Shown: positions 13,586 to 27,284 of the stretch, in pieces
Numbering within the stretch: position 1 is the first letter of the stretch
How the letters are laid out: the number at the start of each line of letters is the position of its first letter
Origin: Massilia sp. R2A-15
GTDB taxonomy: Bacteria; Pseudomonadota; Gammaproteobacteria; Burkholderiales; Burkholderiaceae_D
Length of the DNA: 64,000 bases
Direction: 5' to 3'
Assembly: GCF_030704305.1 (NCBI RefSeq)
Contig: NZ_CP131935.1
Span: 124,001 to 188,000, forward strand
Notes under the pieces: generated by a model
What the model saw: the letters and a program-made list of their open reading frames with translations, nothing else
Told to the model about the DNA's origin: nothing
The model's database searches: none
Made by a program: the position numbers and the translations under genes

Positions 13586-14859
13586 ACGCGTCGTCCACGC
13601 CGCGGCGGCCCGATTCGCACGCGGTGCGCGATGTCTTGAGCCGGCACCACGACGAGGAGCGGCGCGACGCTTTGCGCGCCATGCTGATGGCGCCACTGAT
13701 GACGGCGGCGCACCCGGCTTTTGGCGCGGTGCGCCGCCACGCGGACGCCTTGCGCGACTGGTTCTCCCAAAGCACCGGCTGGATCCTGCATGTCGAGCGC
13801 GACTGCGCGCGCCTGTACAAGCGACCGGCCGACCTCGGTGACGCCAGCCGGGGCGCGCCGCAGTTCGACCGCCGCCGCTACCTGCTGTTTTGCCTGGCCT
13901 GCGCCGCACTGGAGCGGGCCGACCCGCAAATCACCTTGCGCACGCTGGGCGAAAAGCTGCTGGCTCTGGCGGCCGAGCCGGAACTGACCGCGCGCGGCTT
14001 CACCTTCCTGCTCGACGCTCAGCACGAGCGGCGCGAGCTGGTCGCGGTATGCCGCTTCCTGCTCGGGCTGGGCGTGCTGCACCGGGTCGCCGGCGACGAG
14101 GATGCCTTCGTCGCGCGCGCCGGCGACGCCCTGTATGACGTGCAGCGGCGCGTGCTGGCCGGCCTGCTGGCCGCAACCCGCGGTCCCTCGACCTGGCCGG
14201 CCGACAGCGCACCGGCCACCCTCGATGCGCGCTTGCGGGCCCTGGTCGACGAATACACCGCCGACAGCGAGGAGGGCCGCCGCAGCGCCATGCGCCACCA
14301 TCTGGCGCGCCGCCTGCTGGACGACCCGGTGGTGTATTTCGCCGAGTTCGAGAACGATCCCGCGCTGCTCGCCTATTTCCAGTCGCAGCGCGGACCGCTG
14401 GCGGCGCGCCTGTGCGAGGCGACCGGGCTGGCGCCGGAACAGCGCGCCGAGGGCCTGGCCCTGGTCGACGAGGGCGGAGAGCTGACCGACGCCGTCATGC
14501 CGGCCGAAGGCACGTCCGCCCACGTCACCTTGCTGGTCGCTGAGTTCCTGGCCGGCGCCAGCCAGGCTGGCCGCTGCGTGACCGATACCGAGGTCGCGAA
14601 TTTCATCCGTGCGGCGGCCCCGGAGTACGGGCGTTACTGGCGCAAGGCGGCGCGCGAGCCGGGCGCCGAGGCCGAGCTGGCGCGCGACGCGCTGGGCAGA
14701 TTGGCCATGCTGCGCCTGATTCGGCACGATGCCGGCGGTGCGCGCGGCCTCCCGGCATTGGCCCGTTTCTCCCTCGGCGACACCGAAATCATCGCCCGCA
14801 AGGCCCCTCCCGGTGCGCCCGGCACCGATGCCCCCGACACTCAGGCGACGCTCTTTTAA
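13582..14859 (+). CDS. jetB: Wadjet type III JetB, TIGR02678/DUF2398 family (MukE-like)
   Basis: 425 residues. Opens MNASSTPRRPDSHAVRDVL and carries the family features: HPAFGAVRRHADALRDWF near 50, then a tyrosine- and arginine-rich FDRRRYLLFCLACAALER and QITLRTLGEKL. Predicted all-helical winged-helix protein analogous to MukE, which sits on the kleisin and modulates the SMC-like motor. It overlaps jetA by ATGA at 13582 and its stop shares one base with the jetC start (TAATG), indicating translational coupling and stoichiometric synthesis. No enzymatic motif seen. Function assigned from family and operon. Confidence 0.88.
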   Translation: MNASSTPRRPDSHAVRDVLSRHHDEERRDALRAMLMAPLMTAAHPAFGAVRRHADALRDWFSQSTGWILHVERDCARLYKRPADLGDASRGAPQFDRRRYLLFCLACAALERADPQITLRTLGEKLLALAAEPELTARGFTFLLDAQHERRELVAVCRFLLGLGVLHRVAGDEDAFVARAGDALYDVQRRVLAGLLAATRGPSTWPADSAPATLDARLRALVDEYTADSEEGRRSAMRHHLARRLLDDPVVYFAEFENDPALLAYFQSQRGPLAARLCEATGLAPEQRAEGLALVDEGGELTDAVMPAEGTSAHVTLLVAEFLAGASQAGRCVTDTEVANFIRAAAPEYGRYWRKAAREPGAEAELARDALGRLAMLRLIRHDAGGARGLPALARFSLGDTEIIARKAPPGAPGTDAPDTQATLF

Positions 14860-17800
14860 TGAACGACCTTTTTCTAACCGCCCCGGACCAGGCCACGCCC
14901 GCCGCGCTGCCGGCCCTGCCCGAACCGACCCGTTTGCGCTGGCAGCCGCTGCGAATGGGCCTGGTCGAGCTATTTCATTACGACAGCGAGGAATTCTGGT
15001 TCCGTGACGGCCACCTGCTCTTGCGCGGCAATAATGGCACCGGCAAGTCGAAAGTCTTGTCGCTGACACTGCCATTCCTGTTTGACGCCCAGCTCAAGTC
15101 GTCGCGCATCGAGCCCGATGGCGACGCGGGCAAAAAAATGGCGTGGAACCTGCTGCTCGGTAAGCACGAACGCCGACTTGGCTACACTTGGGTCGAGTTC
15201 GGGCGGCTGGCGGACGACGGCCAGCCGGAATATCTGACGCTGGGATGCGGCATGGCGGCGCTGGCCGCGCGCACCGGCGTCGACAGCTGGTTCTTCATGA
15301 CCGAGCGGCAGCGCATGGGACAAGACCTGTGGCTGATCAATCCGCAGCGCGCAGTGCTGACCAAGGACCGGCTCGGCGCTGCCCTGGGCGTCCACGGCCA
15401 GGTCTTCGACACCGCCGGCGCCTACCGGCGCGCGGTCGACGAACGCCTGTTTCACTTGGGTGAAGTTCGGTATGGCGCGCTGATGGATACCTTGATCCAG
15501 CTGCGCCAGCCGCAGTTATCCAGGAAACCGAACGAGGACAACCTGTCGGGCGCGCTGACCGAAGCGCTGCCGCCCCTGCCGGACGACCTGCTCGGCGACG
15601 TGGCCGAGGCCATGAGCCAGCTCGAAGAATACCGCGCGCAGTTGCAGGAGTTAATCGCGCTGCACAAGGCCATCGCCCAGTTCAACCGCAGCTATCAGGT
15701 CTACGCGCGGATCGACGCGCGGCGCCACGCCCGCACGCTGCGCACGGCGCAAACCGGCTTCGACAACGCCAGCCGCGACCTGCACGATGCGCGTGCGGCG
15801 CTGCAGGCGGCGCAGCAGGCCGAAGCGAAGCTGCAGGCGCAGATCGCCAGCGCCGATGCAATGCTGTTGCGGGAGCGCGCCGCGCTGGCTGAATTGCAGG
15901 CCGATCCGACCATGCGCGACGCCCACCGGCTGGAGGAGTCCGCGCGCCACACCGACCTGCGCCGGCGCGACATGATGCTGGCCCAGGCCGCACTCGAGGA
16001 GGCCTTCCTGCGCCAGCGGCGCGAGGACGAGGCAGCTGCCCGCAGCGGCGAGCGCGCAGGCGCCGCGCGCGCCGCGCTGGACCGGGCGCTGGAACCAGCG
16101 GCGCTGGCGGCGGCAGACGCCGGCCTGGCCGACCGCGACGACTGCCGTGAATCGATAGCCCTGCTGGGCGCGCCCGAATTGCTGGCGCAGGCGGACGCGG
16201 GCGCCGTCGCGCGGATCCAGCAAAGCCTGCTGGCCCTGGCCGCGCGGCGGCGCGACGACCTGGCCGCCTTGCGGCGCCGCCTGCGGGCGCTAGAGACTGC
16301 CGAACGCGAACGCCAGCAGGACCGTGAAGGGCGTGATCGCCTGGCCGACGAACTGGCCGACATGGTGGCGCAAGTAGCGGCTGCCGAACTGCAGATAGAG
16401 CAGTGCGGCGCCGCGCTGGTCGGCGCGTGGCAGGACCACGCCGGCACGTTGCGCGAACTGCGCCTCGACGATGCGGACGCCGTACTGGCATCACTGGCCG
16501 ATTGGGTGCGCGCGCTGGAAGGCGAAGATCCGGCGCTGGCGGCCTTGCTCCATGCGCAGCAGCAGGCCAGTGAACGCCTGGCCCTGCAGCTGGCCGAGGC
16601 GCGTCAGCAATTCGCCGCTCTGGAAGCGCAACTCGGTGAGCTGCGCGCCGAGCAGGAAGCGCTCGATCGGGGCGAGGACCAGCGCCCGCCCGCGCCCTAC
16701 CATCGCGACGCGTCAGCGCGGGCGGCCGCAAAACCGGGCGCGCCGCTTTGGCAGCTGGTCGAGTTTCGCGAAGCCTCAGGCGCCAGCGCCGGCCTGGAAG
16801 CGGCGCTGGAAGCGGCCGGCCTGCTTGACGCCTGGGTTACGCCGGAAGGCGTGCTGTTGTCGCCCGATGGCTTCGACACCATGCTGGTCGCGCGCACATC
16901 GCAAAGCCCGTCGCTGGCCGACTGGCTCGAGCCTGCATCCGGCGCCCCGGTAGATCCCGCACTGGTTGCGCGCCTGCTTCGCTCAATCGCCTGCGGTGAA
17001 AGCGAGGCTGTCGACGCCGAGGCATGGGTCGCGCCGGACGGCCGGTTTCGCCTCGGCCCCCTGCGCGGCGCATGGAACAAACCGGCAGCCGAATATATCG
17101 GCGCCGCCAGCCGCGCGCTGGCACGCCGACGCCGGCTCGACGAACTGACTTCGCTGATTGCGGACCTGCTCGGCAAGCTCGCGGCGTCGCGCGCACAGGA
17201 AGAAGACGCCGCTGTGCGTCAGATGCGTGCCGCCGACGAGTGGCGGCTTGCGCCCTCCGACGAGGCTGTGCGCGCCGCGCATGTAAACGCGAGTGGCCTG
17301 GAACGCCAGCGGCGCGCACTCGTTGACAGGCTCGCACAAGCGCAGGCCCGGCTGGCCGCCGCCGACGAACGTTGGCAAATCGCGCGGGCACAACTGCTGC
17401 AGGACGGTGAGGATCTGCGCCTGCCGGTGGACGCCGGGGGGCTGGCCAGTACCGAAGCTGGGCTGATGCGCTTCGAGGCGGCCGTCCAGGCGCTGCTGAT
17501 CGAAGTGAACAACTTGCGCCACGCGCTGCCGGAGCACGCGCGCCAGCTTGAGCGCGCGAGCGAAGCGGCCGCGGATGTCGCCGGGCGCCGGCTGCGGCGC
17601 GAACAGGCCGGCCAGGAGCTCGACGAGATGGCGGCACGTCTGCAAACTTTGCGCGCCACGGTCGGTGTCAAGGTCGAGGAACTGATGCAGCGCCTTGCCG
17701 CAAGCCGCGTAGCGGTCGAGGAGGGCGAAAAGCTGCTGCGCGACGGCACGACGGCGCTGATCGCGGCCAGCGGACAGCTGGCGCGCAGCGAGCAGCGCGT

Positions 17801-19010
17801 CAAAGATGGCGCCGCCACACTGGACGAGCGCACCGCGGCGCGCCACCAGGCCATCGCGAGTCTGGAACGCTTCGCGGCCACCGGCCTTCTGGCGGTCGCG
17901 CTGCCGGAGCTCGATACCGGCAGCGCGCAGTGGACGATCGAAGCGGCGCTGAATATTGCGCGTCGCGCCGAGCAAGGCTTACAGGATGTCAGCGCGGACG
18001 ACGAGGACTGGAACCGTATCCAGAACCTGGTCTCGCGCGACTACCCCGACCTGCTGTCCGCACTGACGGCGTTGGGGCACCAGGCCCAGGCCGACACCAC
18101 CGATTTCGGCCTGGTGGTCACCATCATTTACCAAAACCGTCCCGAGCGCCCGGACCTGATCGAACTGCGCATCACGGAAGAAATCGCTCAGCGCAAGGAA
18201 CTGCTGACGGCGCGGGAAACCGAAGTGCTGGAGAATCACCTGCAGGCCGAGGTGGCCGCCGCGATTCAGCGCTTGCTGCAGGATGCGGAAGGACGCCTTG
18301 ACGCGATCAACGCCGAACTGGCGAAGCGCCCGACATCGACCGGAGTGCGCTTCAAGCTGGTATGGGAGCCGCTGCCGGCGGGGAGCGAGGGCGCGCCGGT
18401 CGGCCTTGACACGGCGCGCAAGCGCCTGCTCAACACCAGCTTCGACGCCTGGTCGGAGCAGGATCGCATGGTGGTGGGCGCGATGCTGCAAAACCGGATC
18501 AGCAGCGAGCGGGCGCGTGCCGATGCCGAGCAGGGCGGAGGCGGCAGCCTGCTCGAGATGCTGGGGCGGGCGCTGGACTACCGGCGCTGGCACCGTTTCC
18601 GCGTCCTGCGCTGGCAGGACGGCCAGTGGCGCCCTTTGTCCGGGCCAGCATCGAGCGGCGAGCGCGCGTTGGGATTGACCGTGCCCTTGTTCGCGGCGGT
18701 TTCCAGCTTTTACAGCCACGGTGGCTCGCCGCATGCGCCACGCCTGGTGCTGCTCGACGAAGCCTTCGCCGGCATCGACGACGCCGCGCGCGCCCATTGC
18801 ATGGCGCTGGTGCGCGAGTTCGATCTCGATTTCGTCATGACCAGCGAGCGCGAATGGGCCTGCTATGCCGAACTGCCGGGCGTGTCGATTTGCCAGTTGC
18901 AGCGCCACGAAGGCATCGACGCGGTGTACGTGTCGCGCTGGAGCTGGGACGGCCGGGCGCGCCGTCCGGAGCCAGACGGCGCACGCCGCTTCCCCGATTC
19001 GGAGGTATAA
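14859..19010 (+). CDS. jetC: Wadjet type III JetC, SMC/MukB-like ATPase, TIGR02680 family
   Basis: 1,383-residue motor thought to extrude DNA loops and so detect small circular DNA. The N-terminal head has Walker A GNNGTGKS at residues 57-64. The C-terminal head has the ABC signature SSGERA around 1265-1270 and Walker B LVLLDEAFAGID with D1300 and E1301. Between lie long alanine-, arginine- and glutamate-rich coiled-coil arms (about 280-650 and 800-1060), interrupted by a globular region with LLDAWVTPEGVLLSPDGFDT that would form the hinge. The ATG overlaps the jetB stop. The length and split-head architecture match TIGR02680 proteins. An SbcC-like nuclease partner is excluded by the flanking jet genes. 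Confidence 0.92.
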   Translation: MNDLFLTAPDQATPAALPALPEPTRLRWQPLRMGLVELFHYDSEEFWFRDGHLLLRGNNGTGKSKVLSLTLPFLFDAQLKSSRIEPDGDAGKKMAWNLLLGKHERRLGYTWVEFGRLADDGQPEYLTLGCGMAALAARTGVDSWFFMTERQRMGQDLWLINPQRAVLTKDRLGAALGVHGQVFDTAGAYRRAVDERLFHLGEVRYGALMDTLIQLRQPQLSRKPNEDNLSGALTEALPPLPDDLLGDVAEAMSQLEEYRAQLQELIALHKAIAQFNRSYQVYARIDARRHARTLRTAQTGFDNASRDLHDARAALQAAQQAEAKLQAQIASADAMLLRERAALAELQADPTMRDAHRLEESARHTDLRRRDMMLAQAALEEAFLRQRREDEAAARSGERAGAARAALDRALEPAALAAADAGLADRDDCRESIALLGAPELLAQADAGAVARIQQSLLALAARRRDDLAALRRRLRALETAERERQQDREGRDRLADELADMVAQVAAAELQIEQCGAALVGAWQDHAGTLRELRLDDADAVLASLADWVRALEGEDPALAALLHAQQQASERLALQLAEARQQFAALEAQLGELRAEQEALDRGEDQRPPAPYHRDASARAAAKPGAPLWQLVEFREASGASAGLEAALEAAGLLDAWVTPEGVLLSPDGFDTMLVARTSQSPSLADWLEPASGAPVDPALVARLLRSIACGESEAVDAEAWVAPDGRFRLGPLRGAWNKPAAEYIGAASRALARRRRLDELTSLIADLLGKLAASRAQEEDAAVRQMRAADEWRLAPSDEAVRAAHVNASGLERQRRALVDRLAQAQARLAAADERWQIARAQLLQDGEDLRLPVDAGGLASTEAGLMRFEAAVQALLIEVNNLRHALPEHARQLERASEAAADVAGRRLRREQAGQELDEMAARLQTLRATVGVKVEELMQRLAASRVAVEEGEKLLRDGTTALIAASGQLARSEQRVKDGAATLDERTAARHQAIASLERFAATGLLAVALPELDTGSAQWTIEAALNIARRAEQGLQDVSADDEDWNRIQNLVSRDYPDLLSALTALGHQAQADTTDFGLVVTIIYQNRPERPDLIELRITEEIAQRKELLTARETEVLENHLQAEVAAAIQRLLQDAEGRLDAINAELAKRPTSTGVRFKLVWEPLPAGSEGAPVGLDTARKRLLNTSFDAWSEQDRMVVGAMLQNRISSERARADAEQGGGGSLLEMLGRALDYRRWHRFRVLRWQDGQWRPLSGPASSGERALGLTVPLFAAVSSFYSHGGSPHAPRLVLLDEAFAGIDDAARAHCMALVREFDLDFVMTSEREWACYAELPGVSICQLQRHEGIDAVYVSRWSWDGRARRPEPDGARRFPDSEV

Positions 19011-19013
19011 CCG

Positions 19014-20219
19014 ATGGCCGACCAGGAACGTCTGCAACGGTTGCTCGGCGACGCCGGCCTGAAGCGCTTGCGGCTGCGGCTGCGCGGCCGGTATGAACGG
19101 GGCTTCGGAAACGGAGTGGTCACCCTGGGAAAGTTGACGCCCGCCGAACGCGCGGCGCTGTGCGGCTTGCTCGGGCGGCGTCCCAGGCAGGGTGGCAGCC
19201 TGCGTTTCAACATCGATGATCTGGACGCGGCACTGCGCAATGGCGGTCTGGCCGACTCGCTGCGCGACGCGCTTCACTTGCTGGACGGGCCGATCGTCGA
19301 ACGCAGCGCGCAAAAAGCCGGGATGCTGGCGCGCTGGGAGCGGGTGGCCGCGCTGTGCGGCGAGCCGCGCCTGGCGGCATTGTTGGGCGATGCCCGCGCG
19401 ATGGGAATGCTCAAGCGGATTTCGGGCGGCGACCCCGAGTCCGCCGAGCGCCTGTGCCTGGCGGCCGCGCGTGTCCTGGCCCGTCTTCCGGTGCCGGCCC
19501 AGGCACGCTCGCATCTGGCGGCAGACGTCCTGGGCGATGCGCACGGCCTCGATCCGGGACGCCCGGTTGCGCGGCTGGTTCTGTCGGCGTTGCGGCGCCG
19601 TCCCGCCGATGAGGAGGAGGCGGACAACGACGAAACCGTGCGCGAAACCTGGGCTGCCGCCGGGGTCATGGTCAACGAGCTCGCGCGCCCGGCGCTGTTC
19701 CTGAATCTGCCGGGTGCGCGAGTGACGGCGGGAGAACCGGCGTTTCTGTCGTTGCGCGCGCTGTTGCGCTCCGCGCCCGCATGGGAGCTGGCCGGCCGCT
19801 TGGTCTCGGTGTGTGAAAATCCCAACCTGGTGGCAATCGCCGCCGACGCCTTGGGCCCGCAATGCGCGCCGCTCGTGTGCACCGACGGCATGCCCGCCGC
19901 CGCGCAGCGCGCCTTGCTTGGACAACTAAGGGATGCCGGCGCCGTCCTGCGCTACCACGGCGACTTCGACTGGCCGGGCATCGCCATCGGCAATCTGGTG
20001 ATGCGCGAGTTCGGCGCGAAGCCATGGCGCTTTTCCGCCTGCGACTACGACGCCGGCGCCAACCGCATTCCCGTGGCGCGCCGCTTGGGCGATGCGTGGG
20101 TTGAGGCGGACTGGGATGGAGTGTTGGGCGTGGCAATGCGAGCAGCCGGGCGGGCGATTGATGAAGAGGCCGTCGCGGGTGACCTCCTGCGCGACCTGTC
20201 GCAAAAAAACACATCCTGA
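19014..20219 (+). CDS. jetD: Wadjet type III JetD, TIGR02679/DUF2399 Toprim-like nuclease
   Basis: Nuclease subunit that cuts the DNA captured by JetABC. 401 residues: an N-terminal DUF3323-like region (MADQERLQRLLGDAG..., about 1-230) and a C-terminal Toprim-like DUF2399 domain. The acidic metal-binding residues are visible as E268 in SVCENPNLV and D317/D319 in YHGDFDWPG. It starts 3 bp after the jetC stop. The stop lies only 18 bp before the -35 of the second rrn operon with no terminator between them, so jet transcripts probably run into that operon. No truncation or frameshift, so the nuclease should be active. Confidence 0.9.
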   Translation: MADQERLQRLLGDAGLKRLRLRLRGRYERGFGNGVVTLGKLTPAERAALCGLLGRRPRQGGSLRFNIDDLDAALRNGGLADSLRDALHLLDGPIVERSAQKAGMLARWERVAALCGEPRLAALLGDARAMGMLKRISGGDPESAERLCLAAARVLARLPVPAQARSHLAADVLGDAHGLDPGRPVARLVLSALRRRPADEEEADNDETVRETWAAAGVMVNELARPALFLNLPGARVTAGEPAFLSLRALLRSAPAWELAGRLVSVCENPNLVAIAADALGPQCAPLVCTDGMPAAAQRALLGQLRDAGAVLRYHGDFDWPGIAIGNLVMREFGAKPWRFSACDYDAGANRIPVARRLGDAWVEADWDGVLGVAMRAAGRAIDEEAVAGDLLRDLSQKNTS

Positions 20220-20237
20220 AAATGTGCGGAAAACCCC

Positions 20238-20267
20238 TTGCCGAGCCTGCAAACACTTTGCTATAGT
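20238..20267 (+). promoter_or_regulatory. rrn operon 2 upstream promoter
   Basis: TTGCCG, 18 bp, TATAGT. The -35 falls outside the shared repeat, so the two operons may differ in strength here. Confidence 0.55.
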
Positions 20268-20342
20268 TCGCCTCCCCGAGAAATTGGTTAACAAAAACAA
20301 GAACTTGGGTGCGTCGGAAACGACGGTGTAGGAAAAAAGGAG

Positions 20343-20371
20343 TTGACGTTGTAGGCGAAACGCTTCATACT
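20343..20371 (+). promoter_or_regulatory. rrn operon 2 downstream promoter
   Basis: TTGACG, 17 bp, CATACT, as in operon 1. Confidence 0.6.
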
Positions 20372-20434
20372 CTTTCTTCTTCGCGGCTGACAAACAAAAC
20401 GCTTTGTCAACAAGCTGCAAGCAGTACCGAATAA

Positions 20435-20448
20435 GTTCTTTAACAATT
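20435..20448 (+). promoter_or_regulatory. rrn operon 2 leader boxA
   Basis: GTTCTTTAACAATT. The next bases (20448-20467) pair with 22202-22221 in the pre-16S stem. Confidence 0.75.
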
Positions 20449-20634
20449 AACAGTCGATAAGTGTGGGCGTTTGATGAAGGTGCCAGTGGCTTCGGTCACT
20501 GAATACTTAAATTATCAAATGTTCACAAAAAAGAAATATAGGCGCTTCGCAAGAAGTGGCCTGTCAGTATTTTGAGTGAGCGAATTCGGACCAATGGGAC
20601 GAATTCGGACGGAAACGTCCGACAAACAGAGATT

Positions 20635-22166
<1,532 letters not shown>

Positions 22167-22253
22167 GAGTTGCACCAGGCAGAGATGCCGATCATTGAGC
22201 GTCCACTCTTATCGACTGTTGAATTTAGAAGAAACAGTAGCAGTGTCCAAGTC

Positions 22254-22330
22254 GGGGCTGTAGCTCAGCTGGTTAGAGCACCGTGTTGATAACGCGGGGG
22301 TCGTTGGTTCGAGTCCAACCAGCCCTACCA
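22254..22330 (+). tRNA. ileT: tRNA-Ile (GAT anticodon), operon 2
   Basis: Identical to the first copy over 77 nt. The preceding spacer is unrelated in detail to that of operon 1. Confidence 0.95.
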
Positions 22331-22352
22331 ACGCGGTCAGTAGTAAATCCTT

Positions 22353-22428
22353 GGGGGATTAGCTCAGCTGGGAGAGCACCTGCTTTGCAAGCAGGGGGTC
22401 GTCGGTTCGATCCCGTCATCCTCCACCA
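22353..22428 (+). tRNA. alaT: tRNA-Ala (TGC anticodon), operon 2
   Basis: Identical to the first copy over 76 nt, with the G3-U70 identity pair and encoded CCA. The 22-bp gap to tRNA-Ile differs in sequence from operon 1. Confidence 0.95.
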
Positions 22429-22500
22429 CTCTACAAATCTTGAAAGTGCAAACGTAAGCAAAGATGCTTAGGTTTGATCTTTTAGAGGTCAATGCTGTTT

Positions 22501-22514
22501 CGTTCTTTAACAAT
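22501..22514 (+). promoter_or_regulatory. Spacer boxA before 23S, operon 2
   Basis: CGTTCTTTAACAAT, followed by the 5' arm of the pre-23S processing stem. Confidence 0.7.
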
Positions 22515-22657
22515 CTGGAAGAAGTAAAGTTTTATGTCAATCCGTGAAAACGGTTTGGCAGGGTAATGATTGTATGTATCAAAACAAGCAACAACGCTGT
22601 ACTTTCTTATCTCTGTAGCGTCTTTCGGCTTAGTCGGCTGAGAGGTTAACGTTATAG

Positions 22658-25530
<2,873 letters not shown>

Positions 25531-25669
25531 ATAACCTTAGCAGGTACAGAGATGAGAAAGACCGTTGTGGCTTGTTCTGATTCATACTCATTACCCATGT
25601 AATACAAAACTTACTTCTTCCAGATTCTAGGAATTGCTGCCCCGTCGGGAGCAAGACCTGTACAAGTTA

Positions 25670-25785
25670 TGCCTGATGACCATAGTAACTCGGTACCACC
25701 CCTTCCCATCCCGAACAGGACCGTGAAACGAGATTACGCCGATGATAGTGCTGCAACCAGTGTGAAAGTAGGTTATCGTCAGGCT
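25670..25785 (+). rRNA. rrf: 5S ribosomal RNA, operon 2
   Basis: 116 nt, appears identical to copy 1. Confidence 0.93.
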
Positions 25786-25798
25786 AGTTACAAGAGAA

Positions 25799-25829
25799 AA
25801 ACCCAAGCAGAAATGCTTGGGTTTTTTTT
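25799..25829 (+). terminator. rrn operon 2 intrinsic terminator
   Basis: Same CCCAAGCA-GAAA-TGCTTGGG hairpin and T-tract as operon 1. Confidence 0.93.
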
Positions 25830-25950
25830 CGTCTGCTGATTTTGTGATGGCCTGGCCCCGCCGAGTCGGGCCCAGGTTTGCGGGCGTGCGGTGCACCTTC
25901 GACATGCCGGCGCGGGTACACTGGTCGCAGGGCTACACGGTAGATCCGAG

Positions 25951-27186
25951 ATGAAAAACGAGACTTACGAAGTCATGCGCGGTGAGGGCGCCCGCCCCGT
26001 GAAAATGTGGACCAAGGGCGTACCGGTGGAGGACTCTGCCAGGCTGCAGCTAGCAAACACCGCGAAGATGCCCTTCATTTACAGGCACGTGGCCGTCATG
26101 CCCGACGTCCACCCGGGCAAAGGTTCGACAATCGGCAGCGTGATCCCGACGCTGGGGGCGGTGATCCCGGCCGCGGTCGGCGTCGATATCGGCTGCGGCA
26201 TGATGGCAGCGAAAACCACGCTGACGGCGAACGACCTGCCGGATAATCTGGGCAAGCTGCGCGGCGCCATCGAGCGCGCCATCCCGCACGGCATGACGCC
26301 GAAAACGCGCGGATATCGGGGCCGCGACGAAGGATCCTGGCATACCGCGCCGGCGGCGGTGGATGCGGCGTGGGGCCAGCTGAAGGATGAATTCGACGTC
26401 ATCTGCGCGAGAACGCCCAAGCTGCGAAACACCAACAACTATCGCCACATGGGCACACTTGGCAGCGGCAATCACTTCGTCGAGGTGTGCCTCGACGAGA
26501 CTGGCGCCGTCTGGTTCATGCTGCACTCCGGTTCGCGCGGCGTGGGCAACGCCATCGGGACCCATTTCATCGAACTGGCCAAGCAGGACATGCGCACCCA
26601 CTTTGTCAATTTGCCCGACCAGGACTTGGCTTACCTGAGCGAAGGGACGCGCCACTACGACGATTATGTCGAGGCGGTGGGCTGGGCGCAAAAATTCGCT
26701 CGCATGAACCGCGAAGTCATGATGCAGAACCTGATCGCAGCAGTGCGCACGGTGATCACCAAGCCGTTCGAAACCCACGTGGAAGCCGTCAACTGTCACC
26801 ATAACTATGTCCAGAAAGAGCGCCATTTTGGCAAGGATGTGCTGGTCACGCGCAAGGGGGCGGTATCGGCCCGCAAGGGCGAGCTGGGGATTATTCCCGG
26901 TTCGATGGGCGCCAGGAGTTTCATCGTCCGCGGCAAGGGAAACGAGGAGAGCTTCAACAGCTGCAGCCACGGCGCCGGGCGCACCATGAGCCGCACCGAG
27001 GCGAAGCGGCGGTTTACATTGGCGGATCACGCCAGGGCGACCGAGGGTGTGGAGTGCCGCAAGGATGCCGGCGTCATCGACGAAATCCCGATGGCGTACA
27101 AGGATATCGACGCCGTGATGCACGCACAGCGCGACCTAATGGAAGTGGTGCACACGCTCAAACAGGTGGTTTGCGTCAAGGGATGA
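25951..27186 (+). CDS. rtcB: RtcB family RNA-splicing ligase
   Basis: Joins RNA ends bearing 2',3'-cyclic phosphate or 3'-phosphate to 5'-OH through a GMP-histidine intermediate with Mn2+. 411 residues from the ATG at 25951 (MKNETYEVM), about the length of E. coli RtcB. A longer frame begins 20 codons upstream but has no family sequence. Motifs: MPDVHPGKGSTIG, the metal cysteine in GVDIGCGM, HSGSRGVGN, and SCSHGAGRTMSR, whose H340 is the guanylylated histidine. No archease or rtcA neighbour is present. It starts 121 bp after the rrn terminator and the Shine-Dalgarno is weak. Likely RNA repair, and 16S rRNA is one proposed substrate in E. coli. Confidence 0.93.
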   Translation: MKNETYEVMRGEGARPVKMWTKGVPVEDSARLQLANTAKMPFIYRHVAVMPDVHPGKGSTIGSVIPTLGAVIPAAVGVDIGCGMMAAKTTLTANDLPDNLGKLRGAIERAIPHGMTPKTRGYRGRDEGSWHTAPAAVDAAWGQLKDEFDVICARTPKLRNTNNYRHMGTLGSGNHFVEVCLDETGAVWFMLHSGSRGVGNAIGTHFIELAKQDMRTHFVNLPDQDLAYLSEGTRHYDDYVEAVGWAQKFARMNREVMMQNLIAAVRTVITKPFETHVEAVNCHHNYVQKERHFGKDVLVTRKGAVSARKGELGIIPGSMGARSFIVRGKGNEESFNSCSHGAGRTMSRTEAKRRFTLADHARATEGVECRKDAGVIDEIPMAYKDIDAVMHAQRDLMEVVHTLKQVVCVKG

Positions 27187-27284
27187 CAGATGCTGGACCT
27201 TGACGGATCGACCGGGAGGGCGGCGGGCACGTTCGAGGAGGGCGATGACCGCGCAATCTGTGTGGTATCGGAGTCTGGTCCCGT

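Larger units (their letters stand above)
12053..20219 (+). other. Complete type III Wadjet defence operon jetABCD
   Basis: Four co-directional genes in the canonical order A-B-C-D with overlaps ATGA and TAATG and a 3-bp gap. Type III Wadjet is defined by the DUF2397, DUF2398, SMC-like TIGR02680 and DUF2399 (Toprim-like) set. All four are full length and the key motifs are intact: Walker A, signature and Walker B in JetC, acidic Toprim residues in JetD. The operon occupies the whole interval between the first rrn terminator and the second rrn promoters. Confidence 0.9.

Noticed and set aside
17979..19925. 648-codon open frame on the minus strand opposite jetC and jetD
   Set aside because: Shadow of high-GC codon use. 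The plus strand encodes recognisable domains here and the antisense translation has low-complexity Arg/Gln/Ala composition.
12053..20219. MukBEF or SbcCD system instead of Wadjet
   Set aside because: MukBEF lacks a Toprim-like fourth subunit and has a different gene order. SbcD is absent. The four-gene set and JetD motifs fit type III Wadjet.
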